A DNA stretch of 64,000 bases from Panaeolus papilionaceus (Eukaryota > Basidiomycota > Agaricomycetes > Agaricales): assembly GCA_015501605.1 (NCBI GenBank), contig JADNRZ010000014.1, forward strand, positions 1,116,001 to 1,180,000, in the 5' to 3' direction. The first letter of the stretch is position 1, and every line of letters begins with the position of its first letter. Position numbers and translations under genes: made by a program. Shown here piece after piece: positions 37,279 through 48,231 of the stretch. Under the pieces are notes generated by a model. The model searched no databases. It had not been told where the DNA came from and saw only the letters and a list, made by a program, of their open reading frames with translations.

Positions 37279-38156
37279 TTTTAGATTGGGGTTTACTTGT
37301 CACTTTTGTTATGTAAAAAAATCTTATCTTCCAACGTTGTCCTTATTTATTCCCAAAGCCATCGCCCCCCCCCCCCCCCCTATCGTTCAGAGTCATAACC
37401 CCCATCAATAAATACAACCCAACACCCCTATCTTCCTCCATCCACTCACCCTCGGCTACCCACCCTAACTCCTATCACCGATCCATCCCTCCACTCCCAA
37501 GTTGAAGTTACACGCCTCGTCGCGTCTCATTCATTCGGCTCAAAATGAATGTAATCTAAAGGAAAAACTCACAATCATAAATTAAAATAGAACAAGAGTG
37601 AGAGTAAGGGTGCTGTTTATGTTGAGAGCCTCTTGTGAATATGAATGCATTGTGGTTGAAGGGGCACAGATGAACAACATAAACACTGAACAGGAGGAAG
37701 AAGCACGGAGAACGAGGATAAGAAGTGGAGAATTCAGAAGAGGAGAGGAGACGACGTGGATGCGAATCCCACTTGGAAGAACGTCGGCGTAGACTTAGAT
37801 AAGGCAGCTGCGGGCTTAAATTTTAAAACCTGAGGGCTGAGGAACAGAGGAGGTAAGGTAATAAGCATGATGGTAGTAGTAGTAGTATATCAGCAGTACA
37901 ACGAATACAATAATGCATATGTAGAACAGCGCTGGGCACAGAAAGGACAATGTAATGAGTGAAAATGCTGATTAAGGGTACAGCGAGAAGACAAGACAGG
38001 GGAAGGCAGCACCGTCACCAAAAACATAAAAAAAGCAGAGGTGAAGATATACGTATATCCTAATCGCAAACGAGCGTAGGTTTTGAAGAAAAAACTCAAA
38101 TCAAATAAACTAAACTAAAACTATCCCCCTCCTCCTCCTGGTACCCTATCCTTCCC
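37279..38156. other. Intergenic, convergent 3' flanks
   Basis: Between convergent P450-1 and PEX13. It has a 16-C run (37365-37380) and a short (tag)n run near 37871-37885. No gene seen. Confidence 0.5.
37365..37380. repeat. Poly-C run (16 C)
   Basis: Sixteen consecutive C in the 3' flank of P450-1. Runs of this length are hard to sequence and their length is unreliable. Confidence 0.8.
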
Positions 38157-39406
38157 CTAATCAACCTTCTTCTCCTCAACGCCCTTCTTCGGCAGTACCT
38201 CAACCCACTTCCGCGGGAACCACCCTTCCCTCCCCTCCCTCGTCCTCCCCTTCCACCACTCACCCTCCACCTCCATCCTCGGATCAACCTCCTGTCCCGT
38301 CCTCATATCTAACTTGGCCGTAATCGCCACGATCTCATTCTCCTTCAAACTCAACTCGTTGGGATTTGTGGGGTTAAACGGATACACAGCCCTCGCAAAT
38401 GTCAACGATGATGGATCCAGAGGCGGTAGAGGCTGGCCTGGTAGGATACCTCCGTTGGCGGCTGCTTGAGCCGCGGCGCGTTCTTGGAGGACGCGGACGA
38501 GTTTGGCCATGGCGTAAGGGATACCAAAGATGGCGAGGAGGAAGATGATGAGGGGCTTTTTGCTCGCTTTAGGTGCTGGAGGACCCATCGGTCCTTGTAC
38601 AGGTCGCCCATTAATGAAATCCTTGAACTCATGCTGCATCCCCGCCGGCGCACTTGTACGACCCGTCACCAGCTCCTTCAACCACCTCAACAACCCAAAT
38701 AGACCCAGGACACTCCCTAGCGCATTCCGTAGTTGTCCGAATTGGTCAATCACACCGACCATAGCGAAGAAGCTGGAATGCGTAGCCATAAACGTAGACT
38801 CCAACATCTGCGCTACGCCTCCAAATGTCTGGACGATGCTATGCAGGAGCGCAAAGGTATGTTGGGTGGTCGATTCCAGGGTTTGCGTGAGTGAGGGGGG
38901 GAGGGGCTGGCCGTCGGGGCCAATAGGGACACCATTGGGACCCATCATGCCTCCCATGCCCATACCCATTCCACTGTATCCGCCCATTCCGTACCCGCCG
39001 TATGAGCCCATGCCCCCGTAAGACCCTAGCCCGCCGTACCCCCCATATGAACCCATCCCACCGTAAGACCCCATCCCGCCATACGAACCCAGTCCCCCGT
39101 ACCCGCCATACGACGACCCCAGCCCTCCATACCCGCCATACCCAGTCCCGTATCCGCCTGTTGTCCCTAACCGTGAATAGGGAGAGGCACCGTATGGAGA
39201 TGCACCGTAGGGTGATGTTGTTGATAGTGATGTTGAGGGGAAGTGAAAGATGTGGGACGTTCGGGGATGGTGGGCTGTGATGATGATGTTGATGCTGCTG
39301 CTGCCGTTGGCGCTGCTGTGGTTGATGTTGGCGCTGGCACAGAAGATGCAGCTACTGCTGCTGCTGCTCCACCGTTGCGTTCCCAAGGTTTAGGAGGAGA
39401 TACCAT
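38157..39406 (-). CDS. PEX13: Peroxin 13, peroxisomal import docking factor (one apparent frame break)
   Basis: PEX13 spans the peroxisomal membrane and docks the receptors PEX5 and PEX7 together with PEX14. The conserved start SPPKPWER follows the ATG at 39406. A Gly/Tyr-rich region with many YGGxGSYGG-type repeats leads into the hydrophobic segments and a C-terminal SH3 domain (about the last 95 residues: ALYDY-type ARAVYPF, EGEWWKGR, GWFPRKWVEVL). The N-terminal ~60 residues and the rest are in different frames. No GT-AG intron repairs this, but one extra C in the C4 run at 39237-39240 would give a continuous protein of about 416 residues. In an essential-type gene this is more likely a sequence or assembly error than a real lesion, though a population variant cannot be excluded. 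Confidence 0.88.
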
Positions 39407-40053
39407 CTTGCTCAACAGGTTATAAAATAAGGACGAAAAGGGTCAATGTCAAGGAAGGCTAATGAGATGATGGACCCTATGTAGGTGGGTGAGCCTGGTG
39501 GGTGGAGAAAGGAAAGGAACGAGCATCACGGTCACAACCGGGACGAGAGCTGTACCGGGTATGTGACATTGCTTACGCTCCCTTAATTGAACATGGCATG
39601 TGTTTTCTCGTCTCCCCCTTCTCTTCTGAGTTCTCATCTTGGTTATTTCTCGACTTGACTCTTGTGCTCGGTCTGTTAAAGAAGCCGCGGAAGTATGTCT
39701 ATGATGTTCTTTTGAAAGCAGATTGATACGCGGTATTATGTTGAAGTTGTATTGTGATTATCTGCCAGTGGCAACATTTCGCTTGGAGAATTTTATACGA
39801 CTACACGCAGTCTCGCCGTCATCTATTACAGGGAACATCTCATGTAGACTGCGAAAATGGTTTCTTTAAACGTGCCTTTTGCGTTCTGCGTATCTAAGCC
39901 TACCAGCATAATTATTATTCATACAAAGGGAGATTCATCACATCGGATCTCCAACATCGAATAATAATCGATACAAACCCATCTTCACTTTAGCACCAAA
40001 AATCTAAATTCTACATATACTGCCCAATCCTACCCTCTAGCTAACCACCCTCA
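39407..40053. other. Intergenic
   Basis: Promoter side of PEX13 and 3' flank of the next minus-strand gene. A TATAAAA-like run lies at 39420-39427 on the plus strand. No gene seen. Confidence 0.5.
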
Positions 40054-40986
40054 TCAATTCTTTTCTCTCGCCTTCACCTTAACCCTCGTCTTTCCCGGCT
40101 CAACCGGCGCCTCAGCCTTCTTCACCGCCACCGACCCCTTCCGAGGCCTCCCAGGCCCCCTCTTCACCGCCGTCTGCTTCGTCCTAGCACTCTTCTTCTG
40201 ACCCTCATCCTCATGATCAGTCGTCGTCCTCTCATGCTCCTCTACACTCTCCTCTCCGATCCCCTGCTTCTGCCTCTGCTCCTCCTTATCCCCAACATCT
40301 GAACCGAGTTTCGGCTTTTTCGCCTCAGGCTCCGCTCCTTCATCGTGCTTCGTACCCTCTTGTTCCGCGACCACCTCGACTTCGTCCGAATGAGGTCGCT
40401 TCTCGCCGACCTCTCCCTTGGTACCATCTTTCGTCTTGCTCCCTTCAACAGCATCGCTCTCTCGTTCTCCCTCTTTCATCTCCGTATCGAGCTCGATAGC
40501 TCCCTCAACGTCAACCTCCATAGCTTCGCCTTGTTCGACCTCCCCTTCAACCTTTCCCTGTACCTCTTCAATGTCCTCGTTCTCCTTCGCCTTTCCCTTC
40601 CCTTTCATCTCCTCCCCCTTGTTTTCCCCCTCCTTGCTCACCTCCCTCATCCTCTTCACCACATCCTGGCCCTCCCCAAGATTATCCACCTTCACAGCTG
40701 GGTTGTCCTCTGTCGTGTCGCGGGTGACCTCGTTGCCTTTAGCTGTAGTGATTGATATCGGATCGTCTGTGGAGATTTCGGATACGATGCCGTGGGCTTG
40801 GTGGGAGGCGTAAATCCAGGAGACTTTAGTGTGAGGGAGATGGGATGGGGATGGGGATGATGGTTAGAGGTAAAACGAGGAAGGGAGGGGGTGGGTGAGA
40901 CATGTTAGTGAGTGAGTGTTTCGATGAGGAGAGGGATCGAGTGCCTGCTCACCTCGGTCTCCTTCGCTGACATTCTTGTCAGCCAT
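40054..40986 (-). CDS. AT-hook protein with Hva1/TUDOR-like N-terminus, copy 1
   Basis: Two exons, 267 residues: complement(40054..40823, 40953..40986). A 129-base intron joins the short exon MADKNVSEGDR to the long one in phase. Residues ~8-65 fit the hypervirulence-associated protein TUDOR domain (Hva1/DUF2945): GDRVSW at the start, then a strand, TTAKGNEV, DNPAVKV and a conserved basic end. The rest is charged and disordered, with a nuclear-localisation-like KKPK and one AT-hook, RGPGRPRK, near the C-terminus. AT-hooks bind the minor groove of AT-rich DNA, so a chromatin role is likely. The neighbour at 41.4-42.2 kb has the same plan, which suggests tandem duplication. Confidence 0.8.
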
Positions 40987-41372
40987 ATTAATATTCACCG
41001 AAGCAAATCTTTGATCGAGTAAGAAATTAAAAAATGTCCACGTTGACGGCGATGGTGATGTTCGTGGTCAAAGTGAGAGAAGATCCAGATGTTTCACCTA
41101 TATTACTCAAGCTGACTATGTCTTTCTTGTTCGAGCGCGAACCGAAACTTTGCGTCGCTCGCGGTATTGAGGGTATTTTCTGGAATTGAATAAAATTTGA
41201 TACACTCAACCAAACACCTACACCAAAATCAAGAGTAGAAACTACATACATACATACATACAAGACGAAAGAAAAGGAATAAAAAAAATACAAAAGTACC
41301 CAAGCTTCACCACCATACCCTAATCCCCCATCACCGCATCACGTATGGCAATCACAAGTCATACTAACGCTA
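40987..41372. other. Intergenic with (cata)n run
   Basis: Between two minus-strand AT-hook genes. A short tandem run of the tetranucleotide cata lies near 41243-41260. No gene seen. Confidence 0.5.
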
Positions 41373-42219
41373 TCAATTGACCTGCACACTCGCGGGCTCT
41401 GCGCCAGTAGTAGCCGGCTCGGCTTCTTCCCCGTTAGCGCCCTCGGCATGCCCATGCCCATTCTGCCCTTCATGCCCATTCGCCTTCTCAGCCGCCTCTC
41501 CCCCGCCTTTCACACCATTCTCCTCACCTGTCTTCTCCTCGCTACCCTTCACCTCCTCCCCACCCTGCGCCTTCTTCGGCCTCCCAGGCCCCCTCTTCTT
41601 CCCACCCCCCGCCGCCGCGGCCTTCTTTGTCGTCTCTTTCGCAGGTGGTGGAGCGACTTCCTTTTTGATACGTGATGAGCGACGATTTCTGGGGGGGTTT
41701 TCTGCTGGTGGCTGTGATTGGGCTTCGTCGTCTGCACCCGCTGCTGAGGTAGGTTCGTCTACCTTGGCTCTCTTGCTCTCCACGCCCTCGTCATCAACCT
41801 CCGAGATACCCCTCTTCTCGCCCACAGCTGCAGGTTTTCCGTCCTTCGTTTTATCCTCGCCTTCTCCCGCTACTGCCTCTCCTGCGCCTCCCTGTGTGTT
41901 TGCGTCTTTCATCTCCACGTCCTTACCCCCACCCTCATTTACCTTCGTCAACTCACTCGCATTCTTCAACTGCCCCACGCCCTCCTGGCCCTCTTGCGAT
42001 ACGAGTACAGCAGGGTCGCTCGCTGAGCCTACGTCGCCTTCGGGGAGCTTTTCGGTGATGGTTGCGGGCGTCTGGTCGGCGGTGATGGCGACTGTGGATT
42101 CAGAGCATAAGTAATCATGTTGGTTTAGTTTGAATAGCAAGTGTGCGTGAGGGAGGGGGAGGAAACGCGTACATACCTTTGTCACCTTTTTCGAGGTTGG
42201 CGTTTTGAGAGTCTGACAT
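41373..42219 (-). CDS. AT-hook protein, copy 2
   Basis: Two exons, 253 residues: complement(41373..42091, 42177..42219). A short first exon (MSDSQNANLEKGDK) matches that of copy 1 in layout: both splice inside a Gly-Asp-(Lys/Arg)-Val motif with one base of the Val codon on the first exon. The TUDOR-like region is only partly recognisable (VGQLKNASELTKV near residue 60). The remainder is acidic and disordered, with KRAK, RRSSRIKK and one AT-hook, KRGPGRPKK. It is probably nuclear and DNA-binding. Its plus strand also carries a long open frame because of the GC-rich codon pattern; that frame is a shadow. Confidence 0.75.
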
Positions 42220-44289
42220 TGTTCGTCTTCAGAGCGTTTATTTGGTGTGGCGTGGCTATAGGAAAGTCGAGGTAAGTTATTGTAATGGTGGTGATGCTAG
42301 GGATTCCGTCTCGAGAGGGATTGTTTGAACTTCAACGACCGCGAGGGAGAGGTTCAATGTAAACCTTGACAGGTGCAATAGAAGCAGGTAAACCAACAAG
42401 TCTCAACCGTGTCCGTGCGTGCGCAAGTTTGATTAGAAATGCAATGCAATGCAATGGACGTGGATGGATGTCAGGTGTGGGTCAAGGGAAAAGAAAAGAA
42501 TTCAAATTCAAATTATTTAAAAATCAAGAAATCAAGGGAACCCTCCAATTACGTAACAGCAAATAAGTACCCCGCTTTAGGATTTATTTATTCACCTGTC
42601 TATTTTTTCTTTATTCCAACCCACACCCCACGCTCTGAGCGTCTGAAACCGTGAAAACTGGGGTCGAAATCTCTGATGTCATTCCCAACGACGACACGAT
42701 GTCATCATGCCAAGTTGTGATCAAATCAGTTGCCGTCGGCTATCTCCGGCAACTTGCCCAAAAGCTGCCTTGAGCCGCCGATGGCTTTTTTAAGGTTTTA
42801 GGTGATTGGTAAGCGGCGCTTCATCGGGGATGGGCGCGTACGGTCTTTATCCTGGAGGAGGTGGGTGAGGTGATCTGAGGCGCTTGGGTTTTGGGTTTGA
42901 GCACAATTTGTTACAGATACAGAAATTATTATCGTGAATGTTAGGGATTCGCTGTACATTTTGTTTTGGAAAGGTGCAACTTGAAAGGTTCTGACGCAGC
43001 CAAAATGTAAATGACATTCAAAGTACCATGGCAGTTACGACTAATAAATCACGTATGACTCGGAGGATACTAGTTCCCGGAGCCCATAGTCGACAGAACC
43101 CTCAGAGGCATATATAGTTCCAAGGTAGTAGCAGTCGACGAACAACTTGTAAAGAACTCCGGCTCGGAGGTTGCCATAGAGACTCGAGACTCGTGCTATT
43201 GACGAGTGACATGCGCAGCTCTACATACAATCCGTTACACCACTTCTTCGCTGCGATTCATATAATCTACGACTTTAAGTTTGGTAGGATATTCAATTCT
43301 CTACCCTTCCAGGCTTATTCAAATCCTATTAAACGGCTATTTTCTTTCTGGTGCCTCATCTAGGGGAGTTGTAAGTTTTGTCCCTTGTGCATAGAATGCG
43401 TCAATTCTACAGCTGATAGTTACTTGTCCTTCCACAGAAGTTTCTCACATTCTGTAAAGTATGCTGCGCATAGATGTTGCTCCAAGCTGTTGGTGCTCCA
43501 GCATACCTCTTCTCTACTTTCCATTCTATAAGGTATAGGAATCGACGACTAAAAATGCCGCATGTCATCCGTCAGCCCGGCGGTGGACTATGGATATTCA
43601 ATTGATTCGACCCTGCAGATTGATCTTGCTCGCAAAAATGTCTGCTTGAAATGGTGCCGACAACCCAGCGGTGAATATCACCCTCGTTCGTCCTCACTAA
43701 AGAACCCGGATAATACTCCCACGTGTTCTGACAGCTCGACCCAGACACCCTAGTTACAACACTTGCACAGTCTAATATCGGATGTACGACCCGATTGTAT
43801 GTAGTATTCTACAAATCAGTCATTATTTTCAATGAGTTCTTGGACTTGCATACATTCCCGAATTCATATTGCGCCAGGTTTAACTATTTGAAGGTTTTCT
43901 CTGACCTCTCTGCGCGTCGGATAGGACTTGCGAACCTATCCGAACGATCGTGGACGCCAATACCACACATCTACCACCCTCCGAAAACAAAGACCACATT
44001 TGGCATACTTATCTGACCTTGGAGGCTGGAGCATCACCATCAAATCATATCGCACTCACATTGATGTTCCCTCTAGGCAGTGCTATCACCGTGTCGAGAA
44101 CTGCAGGGTCATTCGTGATGAAAGATGATAGGCAGCTGCATATGTACAATACCTGGTAACCCTGCTCTTATGTTTTGTTCTGCGGAGAAGCACGACCGTA
44201 CCAGCGATCCGATTCAGAGCGAGGTCGTAAATCGTTGAAATAGCCTTCGGTCTGCATTCGGGATCAAAGTTTTCCCATCCTCGCTTCCT
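42220..44289. other. Intergenic, 2 kb
   Basis: Promoter of AT-hook copy 2 and of the plus-strand 7TM paralogue C. A short atgca run lies near 42437-42455. Frames such as 43562-43753 have no splice or domain support. Confidence 0.5.
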
Positions 44290-46094
44290 ATGAGCACCCC
44301 AGGACTAACCGGCGGTCAGTAAACGATGGCGTTCGTTCCAACTTCTTAAGCTTACGAGCTTCATCTTATTCCACAGTGCGCGCTTTTCTTGGTCTTCAAA
44401 TTTCCGGAGTTCTTTCATATGTCATCATAATGGCCATTTCATTCTTTCACCCTCGCGTTAAGAGACAACTTATCTGGTTCAGTTTTGCTTTCTCCTGGAT
44501 TGTGTTTGGGATTTCGTACTCGCTTCTTTTTCTTGGTGGACAACAATACGTCGATATTCCAGATAAGGGGCTGTGTAGTGCTCAGACGGGATTTATTTAT
44601 GCCGCACCATATCTGTAAGTCCCCCTTTTTCAATCCAGATTTGATCGATGGCTCATCAAAATATGTCGAAAAGCGTGGCTTCGACATCGTTAGCACTTGT
44701 CTTACACGTAAGTTTCTTCCCCTTTCATCCTCTCCCAATGTAACATCTGATTTATATAGTAGATATTGCTCAGTACCATAGTTGCCATCTCCCGTCGCTC
44801 GTTTATAGCAAAAAACCTTTCTTATTTCTCCGCTGTTGTAAGTCTGAATTTAGCTTTCACTCATCCATTTTTCCACTTATTCTTTCTCCTAAAGCTTGTC
44901 GCATTTCCATGGGGTATATGGGCAGCTGTTCTGACTTGTGGCCTGATCGTGAGTTTCCTACTATCGGGTCTGGAGTAAGGGAATTAAAACCCCACCCAAC
45001 CTTTGTAGGTGGCATTCTCGCACCCTGATCAGGTTGTAATGTCCCCGAATCAAACGTATTGTATCATCATCGGAACACCTCTGTGAGTATGAGTCTCGTT
45101 TTACATTTACGTTTACTTACAAGCGTTTATCTGACCCAATTGACACTAGCCCTAAAATTACGGCTATGTCCGTTGTCGCTCTCGCTAGCTTCATTCTACT
45201 CACCGAAGGTACCGTCCTTAATCCCCTTCGAATCCATGGCTTCAGCTCACGTGCCTCGATATCATGGTGTCTTAAGTTACAATTGGGATCCTATTAAACC
45301 GCAACGGAACGATACCCAGTATTCTCAAGTGTGATATGCAGCTGTTTATCCGGATATTGGTGTTTACACTGCTCGCAGTTGGCTCGATTGCGTATGTCAT
45401 TTACTTACTTTACAGTCCTTCCGAGAATAATCCCCATTTAATGTGTTTGTTATAGGGTAATATTGGTGTGTTCAATAACTCCCTCACAAGGAGTTACATT
45501 CGATATCATGATTGCCATTGGTAAGTGTCCCCTCTGACACTCCAAATGATTTTCATCTGATTACCATTTCATCAATGCGACTTATAGTACCGCTGGCATC
45601 CGCGATTCATTGCGGGACTCAATCAGTAAAATAATTTTTTCCTTCTTACCCCTAGAGCCTTAAGACTGACATAAACTATCTCTGTCTCATTATAGGATAT
45701 CCTCCGAGCCCTGCTATGCAAATACTCCGTCCCCTGCCCAGACGCAGACTCAACCAGCATCGCATCCGTCACCACAACCCACTCCGCGCACCACGAGCAG
45801 CGCACTCTCCCCACCGGCATATTCAACGAATCAACCAAAAAACAACACGCACTCAGATCCAATTCCTCCAGAGAGAGCATATCATCAAGGGAGCCCGATA
45901 TCGATCGTGATTTTAAATCGGGTACCATTGACAGTGTGTTTTCGTTACCGTATCCTGCCTCCCTAGACCCAGATAGGTGTCCTGTCCTGCAAGGGCTAGC
46001 TAGAGCATCGTCAAGGCCGATTGAGCTGAGCGTTGTGGTTAACTCTAGAGCGGTATGTGGTATGACTCGAATGAATTCGGTGGTTGTTCACTGA
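44290..46094 (+). CDS. Seven-helix membrane protein, paralogue C
   Basis: Eleven exons, 391 residues. Model: 44290..44314, 44377..44614, 44674..44707, 44763..44837, 44895..44948, 45009..45082, 45150..45208, 45277..45391, 45456..45520, 45588..45625, 45696..46094. Seven hydrophobic helices are present, with RAFLGLQISG, WFSFAFSWIVFGISYSLLF, FPWGIWAAV, SPNQTYC and IHCGTQSDIL as landmarks shared with B and, more weakly, A. The Asn in SPNQT fits an extracellular glycosylation site. The ~130-residue tail is Ser/Arg-rich and probably cytosolic. A small-molecule or peptide receptor role is an inference from topology only. It stands alone on the opposite strand, 16 kb from its paralogues. Confidence 0.82.
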
Positions 46095-46330
46095 CATTTC
46101 GGTTGTCCCTTGTTTTGTACTTAGGATCACCCGCATCAATACCATTGAAAATTGCGGCCTCTAGCTCATCGTTCATCGCCTGGTTATAACTCATTGTTGT
46201 AGGCTTTTCTGTACCCGAATATTGTGATATAATTGTAATTTTACCAAAAAAACACTGTAATATAACCAATACACGTCCGTCGCAGTTTTCTCGTCAGCGA
46301 TTGCCTATTGCTTTGCGTGAATAACGTTAA

Positions 46331-46427
46331 CGTTCTGGCTCGAGGGTCTTTCACCCCTATCATATTTTATCGTGGAAACAAGCAGGCAATGCGAGTAGTG
46401 TCATATTCGTGTTCGGTATGAAGATTC
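46331..46427 (+). repeat. Direct repeat block 1, left copy
   Basis: About 97 bases starting cgttctggct and ending gaagattc; near-identical to 50950-51046. In the right copy it is joined directly to block 2; here about 780 bases separate them. Confidence 0.85.
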
Positions 46428-47203
46428 TTTGAAGAGACTTAATTAAATCGATAACCACAAACACGTTGAATACTCTTCGATGACATTGAGCACCCGAGTC
46501 TCACCGAGTCATCGACATATGACAGCACTCTACTGGGCCGAGCCCTGCCAGTGATCGCAGCCAATTTTTCTCGATCCTACGATCATAGAGGCTGGTACAA
46601 TGGGCGGTAAATATGGAAAATCAGAGGGATCGTGATACTCCCCAGATAGGCTATATTTATAGCGTATAATCAAAATGATGTCCAAGCAGGTAAGTAGTGA
46701 CGCGATGTCATTCAAGTTAAGTATGAGGGCTTCGCTTCTGATCCTCGCTCGATGATATGGAGAGCGGATATCTGTTCCATAGGGAAATACTATAAATATC
46801 AGCGGCACCTTTCGAGGTTGTATCGCACATCCCCAGTAATTGACCTCGGACAATGAGGCCGTGGGAAAAGCCATGCAGGCCATAGAGTCGTGGTTCTATA
46901 TACGTATTTCCCGCCGAAGAAGCATCATGATGTCACGAGCGCCCCACCGTCGAATGTAATGCTTCATCGCTGTCATTTCAGAAGTTTAGATCCAGCTTAT
47001 AAGCTGGAGCATCGCTTGATTACCCTCTCCAACCGAACACGCCTGCTCTCAAAGTATCTGGCTTCGTACTTGAAAGCGGACGTCTTTTGACTACGTATGT
47101 CCCTACACATTTGCTTAAAGATGACATCTGCTAAAGTCGGTACGTGATAGCTGAAATGCCCAATTATCCTCGAACGACAGTGATGATCACTGCTCTCCTC
47201 ACT

Positions 47204-47407
47204 ATGTCAAGTTGCTCCCCAATCGCTATCGACCAGCCCAAGTCAATTGTGAAGGAACCTCCGAGTCCCGAATCTCAACTTCAGGGACGCCTAAGAGGGT
47301 TTACAGTCCAATCCGCTGCCTCTGACTCACAAGGCTCAGGACCGATTATATACCCGGGTCGCTATAACGGCAACCCAATGGATCTGGCTGATCCACGAGC
47401 ACCATGA
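47204..47407 (+). CDS. Small open frame in direct repeat block 2
   Basis: A 67-residue frame (ATG at 47204) covering repeat block 2 and ending IIYPGRYNGNPMDLADPRAP. The other copy (51048-51250) differs at about 10 of 203 bases, keeps the frame and the stop, and has lost the ATG. No signal peptide or known domain is seen. It could be the last exon of a larger decayed gene, or simply a repeat that happens to be open. Confidence 0.3.
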   Translation: MSSCSPIAIDQPKSIVKEPPSPESQLQGRLRGFTVQSAASDSQGSGPIIYPGRYNGNPMDLADPRAP

Positions 47408-48231
47408 CGGCGGTAAATGGCACTTAGAGGCGCTCCCGAGCCTTAGATGTCACGCCATAGGATGAATGGACCCAAAAGACATTATTACCCTTGGTGGAGT
47501 CGACGTTAAATCTGGTAGAATACTCTCTAATAAATGGAAAGCGAAATGCTAATGACTGTAGCTTGACCCCAAGTAGGACGTGTGTTACTGTATTTTCTCA
47601 TAGACGCCATTAGCATATTATTGCCCTCGGTGACTATTTGAAAATCCACATTATAAGTCTTTGACGTCCAGGATTGCTCAACAAATTCTCTCCCTTGTGT
47701 TGTTGCCTGCGGCACCTCGATTGATGCAACTCCAACGAGTGTCTGCAAGCCATAAAACGCACACCTCAAAATCACTGCAGAGACCTGTTTTCACCATTCA
47801 AATACAAATACGATGGGCGCAGAGCTCAGATCTTCAATTTCGGCGCCCGCCAAACTTGTCACGAGAGCTGCAACATGAGCGAGTAAGCGCTGGTAATCGA
47901 AGACACCACCCGAGCGACTACAAGGGGTATTGCCGGGTCTGGGATATTGTGAAAAGTTTCCACGTGTTGCTTTATGTCAGACTCGAACTTTAAAATGAAC
48001 ACGGGAATGAGCTCTCCAATCGAACACATGTTCAACATGTCGTGCGTAGAGAAATGTATTAAGGATGAGACCATCAATCGATAGTGCCTGCAGCCTGAGG
48101 GTGTTCGGACTTTGCCGTCCCACGTCCAGGCACACGCGCTAAAAGCATTGCGTTGTGATGTTACACTTTACAGATTTCCTACTCTTTCACTACGACCACT
48201 CACGATCAGAACGCCATTAGCATAAGACTTG

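Larger units (their letters stand above)
46095..48231. other. Intergenic with dispersed direct repeats
   Basis: Carries two blocks (46331-46427 and 47205-47407) that recur fused together at 50950-51250. Apart from the small frame at 47204-47407, nothing else looks coding. Confidence 0.5.

Noticed and set aside
38530..39021. 163-residue plus-strand frame
   Set aside because: Antisense shadow of PEX13's Gly-rich part.
41377..42114. 245-residue open frame on the plus strand
   Set aside because: Exact antisense of AT-hook copy 2; the Ser/Pro/Phe-rich product is what a GC-skewed codon pattern gives on the other strand.
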